Source of the DNA: Acanthornis magna
Taxonomy: Eukaryota > Chordata > Aves > Passeriformes > Acanthizidae
Direction of reading: 5' to 3'
Length of the DNA: 64,000 nucleotides
Assembly (NCBI GenBank): GCA_036785705.1
Contig: JAWUZG010000356.1
Location: forward strand, 124,001 to 188,000
The notes beneath the pieces are model-generated. The model was given only the letters and a program-made list of their open reading frames with translations. It searched no databases and was not told the origin of the DNA. Below, in pieces: positions 32,508-45,500 of the stretch. The translations under genes were made by a program, and so were the position numbers. Position 1 is the first letter of the stretch, and each line of letters starts with the position of its first letter.

Positions 32508-33765
32508 GGGGAGAGTGGCACCTCCGGCACCGGGACCCTGAACCCCTTTATCCTGCACAGGGACCCCTTGCACTCCCCATTTCTGTGTGCCGAGACCCCC
32601 CTGCACCCCATTCCCTGGCTCTGGCACCCCCCTCCACCCCCTTTCCCGGCCATTCCCCCTCTCCCAGCCCTCAGCCTATCCCTTTGCTTTGAACATTGCT
32701 CCCCTGCACCCCCATTCATGCGTCTCCCAGTCCCCAAATTCTCTTTTCCTCAACACCAGGTACCACCTGAACTGCCCAGACATCCCACTTCTCCCACCCC
32801 TATCCCCATCTTTCTTTGACCCTGGGACCTCCTCGAACTACCATTTCTGGCACCGGGACCCCCAGAACCGCCATTCCCAGTACCGGCACCTCCTGATCCA
32901 CCATTCCTGGCACTGGGACTACTCTGAACCCCCTTTCCCGGCAATCCCGCCTCTGCAGCCCCCAGACCCTCCTTTTCCTTCATTCTGGGACCCATTGCAT
33001 CCCCATTCCTGCCTTTCCCAGTCTCCAGCTCCCCCTTTCTCAATACTGGAGGCCCCCTTCACCCCCCTCCCCAGCTGACCCCCCATTCCTGCACACTGGG
33101 GACTCTCTGAACCAACCATCCCACCTCTCCCAGTCCCTGTACCCCCCATCTCCTTGTCCTTGGGACTGCCCTGAACCCTCCTTCCTGTGCACTGGGACTC
33201 CCCTGCACCCCCAACCCCACTAGTGACACCCCCTGCACCAACTTCTCCACACCGGGACCCCCTTGAGCCCCCTCAGATGGCACCGGGACCCCCCTGAAAC
33301 CCCATTCCTGGCCACTGGGATCCCCTTGCACCTTCTTCCCAGCTTTGGGACCCTGCTGCACCCCTTTATGCCACATGGGTACTCCTCCACTCCCTTTCCC
33401 TTCCATTCGGCCTCTCCCAGTCCCAGCCCCCAGCTTTGCCTTTACCCTAGGACCTCCTGTACCCCATCCTGTCTTTCCCAGCGTCCAAACCCCTCTTAGC
33501 ACCAGGACCCCATTCCTGATCATCATTCTTCCCACCCTGTGACCTCACTTTTCCTGACACTGGAGAGCCTTGGACTCCCCTTTACTGGACATAGGTGCCC
33601 CATGGACACCATGTCCCACCTCTCACAGTCCCTGCATTCCCTTCTTTTCACCCTGGGACCCCCCGAACCCCTATTCCTGGGCACTGCCAACCCCTGAACC
33701 ACTTGTCCAGCACTTGGACCCCACTGCACCCCGTTTCTGGCCCATCTCATGTCTCCCCACCATGT
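32508..33765. repeat. Degenerate C-rich minisatellite (CCCTGAACCCCC...)
   Basis: Repeated units of about 35-50 bp of the form CATTCCTGGCACYGGGACCCCCCTGAACCCC, much diverged. No coding signal. Confidence 0.75.
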
Positions 33766-33766
33766 T

Positions 33767-34348
33767 GTTGCCTTTTTCAGCCTGGAAATGAAGCTTGAGG
33801 TAATTTTAGTCGAGGAGGACATAGAAAAGTGGAGCTTTCTTGGAGCTCCAGGGGCAGTTTTGGAAGAATATCCATGAAAGCCCACGTCCACGGGGGAGAA
33901 TACAATTTGATAGGTTTGAGGAAATTAGCAGAATTGGTAAAAAGCACCAATTCGGAGGACAAGTGGTGATGCAGTTCCTTCCAGGTCAAGGCCTTTCTCT
34001 GGAGCCCACCGGGGGCACAAGGCCCCTCTTCTGTCTTGGTTCTTCCTGGGAACAAAATCTTCGAGACACATTTTTGTCAACAAGACCAACTAGTACCAAG
34101 GGTGGGGGGCTCCAGAGAAGGGGCTTGACCTGGGGGGAATTGCATTACCACGTGTTCTCCAAACTGGTTCTTTGTATCAATGATGCCAATTTGCTAAAGC
34201 CTAGAAAACTGTATTCAGCCCTGTGGGGCTGGGCTTTTGTGGCTGTTCTTCCAGAACTGCCCCTGGAGCTCTGAGGAGAAAGGTCCACTTTTATCACCTC
34301 CTCGACTCAAATGATCTCAAGTTTCACTTCTAGCCTGAAAAAGGCAAC
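33767..34348. repeat. Long inverted repeat (palindrome), arms about 290 bp
   Basis: The left arm (33767-34055) begins GTTGCCTTTTTCAGCCTGG and the right arm (34060-34348) ends CTAGCCTGAAAAAGGCAAC. Internal landmarks mirror each other throughout, such as AGCTCCAGGGGCAGTTYTGGAAGAA and CAGGTCAAGSC. The spacer is only a few bases. The arms have diverged by roughly a fifth, judged by eye. Confidence 0.85.
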
Positions 34349-35722
34349 AGAGGGACACTGGGCAGGGGAGCCTTTTACAAGCCAGGAGAGCCTTGTGGGA
34401 GCCCATGGGCTCATTGGTGCTGGCAGCAACCTGCTCCAGGTGGGCTCCTCTCTCCTGGCCTGCACAGGTGCTGGCAGGATCCTGCCCCGCTAGCCCTGGC
34501 TGGCCAGGGGCTCAGGGCTTGCCAGGGGAATGGCTCTGCTCCAGAATGGCCCCCTCCCTGCACAGCATGCAGGGGAAAAAAATCAAGGCTGAGACAGACC
34601 GTGCCCCCGCGCCCAGCCCGTGTCCGAGCTTCTCGTGTCATCGGGGCGGGGCAAATTTGGAAGGAGCCCCTCTTTCACTCACCTGCAGAAGCCCCGGCCC
34701 TGCCTGGGCGCTTAGCTGCTGCTGGGACACGGCTGTGTCCCGATTCCACCTCTCCCCTCCCCCCCACCAGCCGTGGACAAGCTTTGGGGCACTTTGGGGC
34801 GCTCCTCCCTGCCCCACCCCTGCCGCTCTCCCCCGGTGCCTCCCAAAACTCCCCCGCAGAGGAGGGGGAGGGATTCCCAAGAACTGCTGCTGTCCCGGCT
34901 TCGTGGAAAGCCGACCCCCGCCCTTCCCCCCCCCGCCCGTCCTTGTCTCCGCTGCCTGGCAGCTGCCAAAGGGGAAGAGGCCGAGGCGGGAAGGGGATCC
35001 CCACTCCGGCCCAGCCCGGCCCGGCCTGGAGCGGAGCGGGGGCTTGCCGTGGCTATGGAGGCGGTGCCGCCGGCCGGCGCTGTTGCCCAAAGCAGTTACC
35101 TACGGCGGCCAAGCCAAAAATGCAAACGCAGCTCGGAGGAGGGCGGGGGGCGGGGCCCGGCAGGGGGCCGGGCTGGGCATGGGGCCGAGAGGTGGCGGCC
35201 ATGCAAAGTCCCTTTCCAATGGCCCCGCCAGCCGCCTGCCGAGAGGGCTCAGCGCCCGGAAATGCAGCCTTTTCGGGGCTGCCCGCGGGCGCAGCGCCCG
35301 TGGCAGCTGTGGGACGCTCGGGGGAGGCGGCGCGCCGAAGGCTCGGGCAGGCCGCGGGAGCGGCAGGTGCAAGGGCCGCCGTCAGCTGATGGAGCGGGGC
35401 CAGCCTTTACAGCGCGACTGGCAGCCCTCAGGCTCCCGGCTGACATAGGGGAGCGCCCCCTTCCCCTCCGTCCCGTGGGCTTGGAAGCAATGTGAGAGCG
35501 CAGAGAGCCTCGAGGAGAGACATTCTGATTTTGCCCTCTTGGCGGGGATGGGGCTTTACTGCGCGGCCTGCTCCTCCCAGCTTTCCCTCCCTCCCCCCGT
35601 GCCCTCCTCATGACCCCCCTAATTCCGGCTGTGGTCCCAGGATGGCAGTAACTGCAGGAAAGGCCCCCCCCGCCCCAAATGGGACATTTTTGGCTCAACC
35701 CTAGACAGAAATGAGAGCGGCA
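34311..35722 (+). repeat. GC-rich interspersed element, copy 3 (inverted relative to copies 1 and 2)
   Basis: Starts in the right arm of the palindrome (CTAGCCTGAAAAAGGCAACAGAGGGACAC) and follows the order of copy 2 in reverse: GAGCCTTGTGGGAGCCCATGG, the GGCAGGATCCTGCCC region, a GGAGCGGAGCG region, the CGGAAATGCAGCC block, and GAGAGCGGCA at the end, where an LTR begins. It is more diverged than copies 1 and 2 are from each other. Confidence 0.8.
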
Positions 35723-36450
35723 TGTTATAAGTTAATGTTAAAATAGATCGACAAAAGTCAGGCCAATTAAAATAATTTGGTTTATTGAGCAAGCAGTCAG
35801 CAAACAAAACAGCGCTGGGCTGCCGGGGAGTCTCCGCTCCACCACGGCAAGCGATTTCCCCTCCCATAGTCTCTGGTTTTATCCCCTTCTTCTTCCTGGT
35901 ATACGTAGATCTTCCTGTAGTACTCTGTGTCTGCGCGGCCTGTTGCTAGGGGGTCTTCTTCTGCCTTTTGGTGGTTGTGAGGCTGAAGGCCGTAGTCTTC
36001 CTCCGATGTTCTTTTTAGTAATCTTACACAATAGGGAGGGGGCTTTACATCACCAGATAGGTGGTCCTGACATTATTTAATTATCTGCTCCTTCTGAGGG
36101 TCTTGTGGTTCTGGCATTTCTTAATCATCTGCTCCTTCTGACTTAGCTTAGGCAATCTCTGTTTCCTTTCTTGGCTTTTATTTCCTTTCTTGGCTTTTAT
36201 TAGGCAAGGTTAGTTCCTCTTGGCTTTTATTAGACAAGTCATAAGCCTTCTTAAGCAAAGTTCAATTAACAAACACAAGACTATTGATTACAATTTCTAA
36301 CAAGATTTGATTAACAAACTCAAAGCTATTTATAACACTGACCATCAAAAAACCAAGGCACATTGCAAATATTATGGGGTGTGAAAGTGAAACTATTGGT
36401 ACAAAACTGAGCCCCACAGGTTGAAAGCTAATGAAAAAGCAATTGAAGTT
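35723..36450 (-). repeat. LTR-like element
   Basis: Read on the minus strand: a GATAAAA TATA-like box (near 35880), about 90 bp of GC-rich leader, an AATAAA signal (near 35780), and an end in ...TTATAACA at 35723. The upstream limit is uncertain. Three copies of CTTGGCTTTTATT occur at 36170-36230. No coding part is attached. Confidence 0.55.
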
Positions 36451-39402
36451 GTGCTTCTTAAGTAAGAGCCTCTCAGTTGTTCTAGAAGTCTGTAAAGAGC
36501 GGATGTAACAGCTCTCATTGACTTTTCTCTTAGGCTTATCTGCCCAATCTTTGTCAATGCAATGTAAAAGCATTTTGTTAATGCTAATTTAAAATCTTAG
36601 CACACACAGTACTTGAAAAGTAATTTGTGGATTGGGTTTGCTGTTTGTTTCTTCACACCTTGAGAATATTTTTGTTTTGGAAGATGCAAAAGTTCAGCTT
36701 TTTCTTTTTTTTTTAACTGCAACTTACAAAAGGAATAGATATTGCATTAAAGTTTTCAAGGCATGTGTGGGCAAAATTTTTCTTTTCTCAGGTATTTCTC
36801 CCTGGAGTGAAGAAGAGGGGGCAGTGGTTAAAATGAGCAAGGAGGACTGAAGAGGCAATGCAGGTTATGCTTGTCTAAGGTAGTGGGTTTTAAAATCCAA
36901 AATCCAGCTTGTTATCTGAGTTACTGCTGTGCCTGAAGTCTGTGGAGTTGTGTCCCTGTAGAGTGTGCCCACACTCTCTGCTTTCAGCATGGATTCAGAG
37001 CAGAACAGCCTGGGATTTGCTGCTCTGGAGCGTCCAGAAGTGAGAGCTCTGCTGCTGTTGAACACAGCTTGGGTCTCTAAATCCCTTTAATGGCTTTTGA
37101 AAAATACAGTTTGTTGGTGCCTTATCATCTAAGTGTACTTCTTGATAATCATGCATGAATAAAACCCTTGTTTGAGCACCAGGTTGTGTTTGTTATATGG
37201 CTACTGTTTTGTAGTTGTTAATTTAGTTGGTCTATCAGTGGCTGGCACCCAAGCTGAAATGTGCATGTCTTTTTGTTATGTTTATAACAATTCACACAAA
37301 AATGTCTTGGTTGTTTTGGTGGGGGGTTTTTTTGTTTTGGTTTTTTTTGGTGGGTTTTATTTTTTTCTGTTTTTTTTTTTTTGTTTGTTTTTTTGTTTTT
37401 TTGTTGTTGTTTTTGTTTTTGGGTTTTTTTTGTTGTTGTTTGTATTTGGGGTTTTTTGGTTTTTGTTTGTCATTTGTTTGGTTTTTGTTTTGTTTTGTTG
37501 TTTTGTTGTTTTCTTGGTTGTTTTTTCTTTGTTTTGTTTTGTTTTGTTTTTTGTTTTTTACATAGCACAGTTGACAATGTAGACCAGAGTTGTTAATTTC
37601 TTTCGATTCTGTTTTTCTTTGAGCCTAAATGAATCTTAAACGAAGAGCAGTGTGCATTAAAGGTACATGGTACCCAAATACTTCAAAATTAGGTGTTTTC
37701 CCCCCATATTGATTGGTTGCCTAGAAACCCAGAGCTGATTTGAGCAGGTGTTGCAAAGTCTGCTGGCAACTTAAAACATCAATAATGCAGAGAATGGGGA
37801 GCTCTGTCTGCTCGGTGGCATCAGTGGGTATGAAGCATGAGGATTTGATTTACAATTGAAACTCTATCTCCATATTTTTATGTGGATTCATGACAGTATT
37901 TGCAATTACAGCCTACAAAGTCTTTCCTAGCAGAAAACTTGGGAAAACTTGGGAAAACTTGTGTGACCAGTTGAATTGTAAGAATTTGTGCTAGAAATAT
38001 GCAAAGTTCCTTTCTTCTCTCTCCAAACTGTGATGTGCTAATGTTGCCAAAATAGGTTCTTTCACGCTGCTGTGCCAGAGGCCAGTCCACACACAGAGCT
38101 GAGGTATTTTACCAAATATTTACAGTTCTGCACAGAGGGAGTGCTGGGTGGCAAATCCTACAAAGCCAGCACACCAACTATCAAAGCTTTTTACTATCTC
38201 ATACAATTTACCAAAGGAAAAAATTCATTTTTATTGGCTACAACTTACATAACTTTCTGAGTAGTTAGTATTCTGTCTTCCATTGTTTAATGATTCTCTT
38301 GCTTCTCATGCTAATTAGTCCACATGCTCTTTCTCTTTCTCTTCTTTTGTGTCACTGAGTTTCTTGGGTCAGTGGTTGCAAGTTCACACTTCGGGAAGTT
38401 GGAGCTGATTTCAGGAGTTGGTTTTAGAAGTTTTTCCCTTATCTTGGGAGTTCTTCCAGGTGTTCGTGTGGCCTGTAAATCTGCATTTGTTGTGTGCACT
38501 GTCCGTGGGCATCCTTCTTCCCAAGCTTTGTTAACCTCCCCCTAGGTGTGAATTTATTGAAGCATGCCAAGCCCTAAACCTTAACAAAGCAATTCTACCA
38601 CCAAATAATTTGTCTTTCTAGCATCTGGACATCCCTGAGCTGCTCTCTGTTTTCATGGATTGAATCTCCTTTCCAAGCTGTTTAGGCTTGAAAGTACACA
38701 AAGATCAAACATCAAAGAACATAATTTCTTAAGAAAATTTTACATATTCCACATTTTGCAACACTGATGAGCTATAAAAACATTGATATCTGTTTGCCTG
38801 TGGAAATAACGCTTATCTCTCAGATTTTGAGTATTTTAGCTGGGGAAGATCTGAAATGAGACTTCAACTTTGTTTCATGTATGATTCTGTTATGTATTCA
38901 AGGAAACTCTTTTTGAACCTCAACAGTTTTTGAGGAAGTTTCAAGGTATTTGGTATCTTTTAATAGCTTAGTAAAGTTGGATGGCTCAAAAACGTCTCTA
39001 GAGTAATGCTGTAAAAAAGAGGATTAATCAGTGAGTTTGACTTGCTGGAGGGGCCTGTGTTGAGGTTGGTTGTGGTGCCCACAGTGGTGCAGCTGTCTAA
39101 AGGTAACAGATCTCTGCTGGATTCAAAGTGATTTGGGGGAGTGACACTGTTCCCTTCTGACCACTGTGAGAGATGAATCACAGGAATGACAGCTGTGAGT
39201 TTAAATCTGAATCTTCCTGATGCCAGGTATTTTAACTTGGGCATAGTTGTTCAAATCAGTGAACTGCTAGTACTGAGTTGCCATATGATGTATTCCCCGA
39301 ATCTTGCCTTGGTTGAAATGTTCTGTCTAGGTTTGCACAGGATGCGTATTTCTTCATTTTGTAGATATGTGACTCTTAACAGCTTTTCTTTCTTACAACT
39401 AG
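36451..39402. other. Stretch before the first FBXO15 exon, no gene seen
   Basis: AT-rich with a T/G-rich simple tract (37319-37560) and a 10-bp triplication of AAAACTTGGG near 37938. A first FBXO15 exon was not identified here. Confidence 0.5.
37319..37560. repeat. GTTTT-type low-complexity tract
   Basis: About 240 bp of T-runs separated by single or double G. Its reverse is an A-rich tract, so it might have grown from the tail of an old retroposon on the minus strand. Confidence 0.85.
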
Positions 39403-39516
39403 GTTAAGGACCTTTGCTGCCAGGCCTGGGGAATGCTCTGAGACCAAAAATGCTGGAATTAAAAGTCTGTATTCGACACCTACCATAAAACCAAAACCAA
39501 ATGCGTGCGTTGAGAG
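39403..39516 (+). CDS. FBXO15: FBXO15 exon upstream of the F-box
   Basis: Acceptor ACAACTAG, donor GTGAGT. Open in the frame that splices onto the F-box exon (its last AG joins C to give Ser before MPSEM). It encodes TFAARPGECSETKNAG and ends KPNACVE. This region is poorly conserved, so the call rests on splice sites and phase. Confidence 0.7.
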
Positions 39517-42500
39517 GTGAGTATGTCTTTACACAAGGAGTAAGAGTGGAAGAGTGGAAGTGTTGGCACATTGAAAGTTTTGGCACATTGCCTCTATGTT
39601 TATGCAACTAAGATTCTGAATGTAATACAATCATTGAGGTATTGGCATTATCATGCTACTCTTTAAAGCTCTCTGCTTCTGAAATAATGCTATAAATCAA
39701 GTGTTGCAAATAACAGTAGTAAAAGGACGAGAGCCACACCTGGGGTGTTGACTTTCACAGCACCTTGTATTTTCAGCAGTGATTTGACCGTAATCAACGC
39801 TCGAGAAAATCAAAGTATAAAATCCATGTATTTTAAACTCCGTGTAGTTACAAGGTACTGCTCAAATGGTACGAGGTTTCTATCTGTTAATACAAAAACC
39901 ATGTTGGCTCATCTCCAGGGTATGTTCTGCTTGTCAGGCTTAGACTGGTGCTTTCATTTTCCAAAGCTTTCCAGAGGCACAGAGACATTGACATTTTCAG
40001 GATGCCACTTGGCTCTTGCTTTGAAGTTCACATCTTTCTTTTGACATAAATGAGAATTGTGCGAGACCCCTGAGCACATAGCGTTTGAAGATTATGATGA
40101 GGTAGAGCATGATCATTTCTGTCCTGGTGCATCTTGAGATGGGACACCACAGTCAAGAGGGAGAGTGAATATACCTGCAGTTTTGGAAAAGCTGGTCGTT
40201 GTGGAATAAATGTTAAAGTCACGGTACGAGCAATAAGAAACTGAAGCTAAATGAGGTAGTTTCATGGCAAATTGGGTTAAAGTTAACAAAGTTTAATGAA
40301 AATGCAAACCCATAACTTTTCATGTAATAGTGCTATGCCACTTGAATAAGTTTTGATTAATTATTTTAGGCAAATGCCACATACTGGAGACTGAAAATAG
40401 AACCCAAATTCCAGTTTAACTCTTCAGGTGACTTTTGATTCCTCTTCAGGTGATTTTTGATTCATCTATTTACAAGCTGCTGGTTTCCACCTCTTCTGTT
40501 TTTCTCTGGTTTGAAATAAAAATTCTCTGCCATTGCAGTTTCCGGAGTTTGCAGGCAAGTGTAACAGTATTCGTCTCTTGTTTCCCAGCATGCCATCAGA
40601 AATGCTGCTGAAGGTATTTTCCTATTTGGATCCTGTGTCCCTGTTGTCTGCCGGTTGTGTGAATAAGCGCTTCTATGACCTGGCCAGTGACCAGTAAGGA
40701 AGAGGGAAGGTTTCAGTCATGCCCCAGTTGTAGTTATCTGAGTTATGAGTCTTTCTAATTTAGTTTCTCTGATGCCAGAGCACTGATGCTTGTATCTGTG
40801 TGCAGTTACTCTGCCGAAATTGCACTGCATAGCCCACAGGATGTGTTGCATGGAATTCTAGCTGTGCAAGCCCTGTTGTTTAATGGGAGTTATGAGGCAA
40901 AAACTAAATCCAGTGCTTTGAAATGTTGCTATTAGCACTTTTTTTTTGTTTTAAAACTTGCATATATTTGTTTGTATTCACATGCACTTGCACAAACTTT
41001 TCTGCTCGAGTGATCCTAACTTGTGTGTCACCAGTAGCTTTGTGGAATGGTCATAGCTTTCACCATTTTGAAGTTCTGCTTATTTAGTTCTTTCATCAGG
41101 TTTTTGTAGAGGGGTTGATTCAATCAAATGATTCACTAGTGGTTTTTATCTGTTGCTCTGTTGGTCAAATTTTGGTGATTTCTAAATTGAAACCAAAGAG
41201 ATGAAGATAAATACTGACACTTTTTGTATAAGGATTGCTTATACAGAGTACACCAATTGCTCCTACCGGTATCAGGATAATTTTGTGAAAGGAAAAGGAG
41301 GAGAGACCCGGGTTGATATGTGATAACTAGGATGTCTGAGTATCCTTTGATTTTCTAGGATTGTACTGCATTAGTGTTGTTTGAATGAGAAAATGTCTTC
41401 CTGTATAGGAAGTTGCTGCATCCAGTATGAATCCGTTTTCCCTTATTTGCCAAAACTTATACAGTCAATTGGTTTACATTGGCTTTGACACCTTTAGAAC
41501 CGATGAATTTAAAGGGAAGACTGTAATCCAGATGTATGTTTTGAGATTGTCAGCAGGTCAGTGTGGATAAAAATTGCATAGTTGACACAAATTATCTTAG
41601 TATGCATTTTCCACTTCAGGGTGGTAAGGCAGGATGAAATCACTGTGGCTGCTCAGGGCAGGATGATTTATTTGCCTCCATCTCGATGATGTCTGTTTCC
41701 ATTTTCTACTCTCAACAGAGATTAGAAAATGTGCACAAATGGGACTTGAGGATGAAAGGGCAGTGATACTTTCCTAAACATTTGTGATTCCAGGTCCTCG
41801 TTCGTTTTCTCCTCTGTCTCCCTACCCTAACTGAATTTTTGAGCTTGAACTAATTTCTTTGGTTGCACAGCACTGTTTTTGGAAAGGAAGAAGCAATATA
41901 TAACTGAGAGTGAGGACAAGGATGGTAGGTATTTGTGATTAGTCTGTCTTCAGTCAGCTAAATTGCTGAATCTGTAACTTGAAAATGCAGGAAATGCCTA
42001 CTGCTAAGCGCTGTCTTTTCAGCATCATAGAGTAAGATGCGGAGTATGTCTCTCCAAGAAAGAAAGGATGGAGGGGAGGGGGAGTTGGGGAGGGGTTTCT
42101 AGTTAACAGGAGACTTTCATAGCAGGTTATTTTACTGGACTTTTTAGGCTGATTAGGACCAGTTGGATGATAGCTCAATTTCCCCCAATGATTGTATGTC
42201 AAGCGCATCTCTCCTTTGTTTACATTGCCGGACAGTTCTAAACCACTTTGGGGTTAAAAAAGAACTTCCCCTCTCCATCAGAAATGTTTTGTGCTATCTG
42301 GTAACTTGGTTGCCTTTCCTGGTCTTAAAAGAGAAGTGTCTGATATCTTTGTTGTGGGTAGGAGGCAATGTGGGATGGATTCAGTCCTTGAATGCTTTCA
42401 GGAGAGGGCAAAATGCAATACAAAGCATAGCAGCCTAAGTTTGCCTGGGGATGAGTGAGGATTGGTAAAGGTAGTCTTGCCAATTAATGGTAGAAAATGT

Positions 42501-45500
42501 CTCTTGAGAATTTGTTGCCCTTCCCATTAATTTTCTTTAGTGCAGTTATGTGAAGTGTATGTCTGGCACTTTAAAATTAGAAAACTTACTGGAAACCTGC
42601 ATTCACAGATTATTGTTCGAATTCTTGTCGGTTCCTGTATTCAGTATTCCATGAACTGTCCTAGAGATACTGAAATGTCCTAGAGGGCTGAAATGTGACC
42701 TCCTAGTTTTCCTGGCGTGAAGGAGATGAACCCATCATTACTGTCACATGTTTCTTTGTCTTCAGAAAGTCATGTCTTCTCTGAGCTTTTCCAAAGAGTG
42801 AAGAAGGGATTGACGTGACTCTGGTAACACCAAGCAAAGGTGTGAATCTGATTGTCCTCCTCCACTCCACTTTCTGCTGTATCTGTGTGAGAAACTTGAC
42901 GTGTACAGATTACCTTTGTTGAATAAAAGGTATTAAAACACTTTCTCCACTAGCTGATTTTCTGTGAGGAGGATGCATCATTGTTTTGGGGTGGAATTTT
43001 CAAAATTTACTGCTTAACCTTTATCAGTTTTCACTTCCATTGCTGACTATGGCTCTGCTGTCCCTGAGCTTCATCCTGGATCCCATATTTTGAAGAAGGC
43101 AGACAAGACTGTTTTTGTGCTAACATTATGCTAACATTGTGCTAACATTTCAGCTTGGTGGTAGCTGAGATGTGTGTATAAAAATTGAGTGACTGTTCTT
43201 GAAATTTATTCCTCTTCATTCTATTTTTATTTTCAGTGGACTTTGGCTGAAACTCTATTCCAGGGCTTTGCAACCAAAATGGACAATGTGGAAAATGAAG
43301 CCTAAACAACCAGAAACTGTTTCTTTGGGCTGTGATGCTCTACATGATAAGAACCCTGGGTACTGGAAGAATGAATCCATCTTCAAACAGACATCTGCCT
43401 TCAAAATGAGAGTAATGCTTCTCGCTAAACCTCTAGATCCTTATACAGGTCTTCCATTTGTGAGCAAAGAAGCTATGAAGTAAGCAATGCCTTGTCACAA
43501 AGAGATTTACTTGAGAAGAATGTACAAAATATTAATGGCTTGGGGGTATAGAAATAGAGCTATAAAATGGGAAGATACGATGATAATCTAGAAATTGCTG
43601 AAACTGAGGAACATAAGTAGCAGTTAGTAGAAATATAAAACTGTTGAAAGCATAGTTTAACTGTTGTCACTTTGGGAATTTTGTTTTAAACACCCCTCTC
43701 CCCTCTCAATTCCTAAATAACAGTGTCTCTGGCTTGAGTTGGGTAATTGCACTGAAGGACAAAAATGGAAAAGAACATGTAATGGAGAAGCCAAAGCTAT
43801 CGTTTAAGGACACATCAGTTACCGTGCTTTGGTATGGTAGAGACTGGCTGTGCTTAGACATCCTGTCAACCCTAAAACTGTATGGAGTTACACCATTGCT
43901 CCTTCCTCTGGGCAGACCTCCCAAAAAGAAGGGGTGAGTTTTAACTGAGGATTTTTGAAGATTTTTTGGGTGTGACTGGTGGATAATGTGTCTGTAGGAG
44001 CTGTCTGACATTGGTTTGACTCAACAAGTTAGCTCGTTGTTAGAAAGCTTCCCTGTAGTATTTCTTCCTATATTCTTCTCTTCATTGGTAGAGCTTTTTA
44101 GCAAGAAATAGCTGTGGGTAGGTAGGGTCTGGCGGTCGGAAGATGTCGTGCTGTACGGAAAGATAGGACCCCTCCCCAGGTAGCCAATAGCGTTTAGTTT
44201 ATGATGTAAGCAGACCGGTGTGACGTTGTAACCAAAGTTATATAATGCGGTGCTAATCACCAATAAATGCCATTTGCCGTCCACCACATTGGTGTCTGTG
44301 AGCTGATGGCCCGAGCGGCTGGGGGTTGGCCGCCGTGCCGTTCCTGAACCAGGTTGCCACACCTGAAAAGGCAGCAAATAGCATAATCCAACAAGCTATG
44401 GCATTAATTCATAGGTTAATGTAGGTACTGGCATGTGATATTCAGGCTGAGAGGTCCTGACTTGGAAAGCTGGGTTTAAGGCATAGACACAAATGAGCAT
44501 GAAAGAAACATGTAAATCTAGGAGAATTTATTGTGAGAAACTTAGCTTGGAAAATGCCATCAATATTTATGTGGCTACAGTCAGGTAATCTATGTTGTTA
44601 AAATTTATTTTGTGTCTGATAGGTGTGCGTGTGAGTTTATGGAACTTGGTGTTCAACTATGTGTGCAGTCTTCAGTACATGCATATAAAAACACCAGTCC
44701 ACAGCACATCTATTGTTTCTTAGCTTAAGTGTGTACAATAGGTTTTTTTCATTATATTCTGAGAAGATACTGAAATGGAAAGTGTCTATTTGAGGTGTTT
44801 GGTTGCTGTTAAGGCGTTCTGCACACATCTGGAGTCTATGTGTACATTATGTGCAGTATCAGCTACATGCTTCTTACACAAAGCCCCTAGTCACAGAGCT
44901 CTGAAAAGAGGGAATTGTTCACCTACAAAACACCTGGTTCCTCAAGCAGAAGCAAACTATTTGCTTGAGAAATAAATAAATCAAAAGAAGGCTTTTGTAT
45001 AAAGTCAGCTGAAAAAGTCTTGCAGTCAAATTATGTGGGAAATGTAGTTGTTTTACCAAGATGATGATTCATATGTAGTAAATTATTAAAAAAATAAAAG
45101 CTTGCAGGCAGTTGGTGTATTTATTTCACAGAACTGTAAGTTTTTAGAGATTGTGAATATAGATGAAAGGAGTGGTTTCACCAATTTCAATATATCCGTG
45201 TTAAGACCGTAAGGCAGTAGTGCAGGGAGTTTAGGAATGTTCCTGTATTAATATGAGCCTGATTGACTTAAAGATGGAAAGGGTTGAGGTTGATTAGGAA
45301 GAAGCTTTTTACTGTGAGGGTGGTGAGACACTAGAGCAGGTTGTGTGGGGAGGTCGTGGATGCTCCATCCCTGGTGATACTACAGTGATACTGCTGGGAA
45401 ATCTAGGAACTGTTTTGGATATGATAAGAGCCTAAGTTGGAAAAGGGTTTGAGAAAGACTTCTTTCTTCATTCTGAATAGGTAATGCAAACTCTGCTTTC

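Noticed and set aside
32587..33535. Pro- or Gly-rich frames of 100-160 codons
   Set aside because: They follow the C-rich minisatellite units.
34393..35448. 351-codon plus-strand frame
   Set aside because: Lies in the GC-rich repeat copy 3, with equally long frames in other phases.
37172..37582. 136-codon Phe/Val/Leu-rich frame
   Set aside because: Translation of the GTTTT low-complexity tract.
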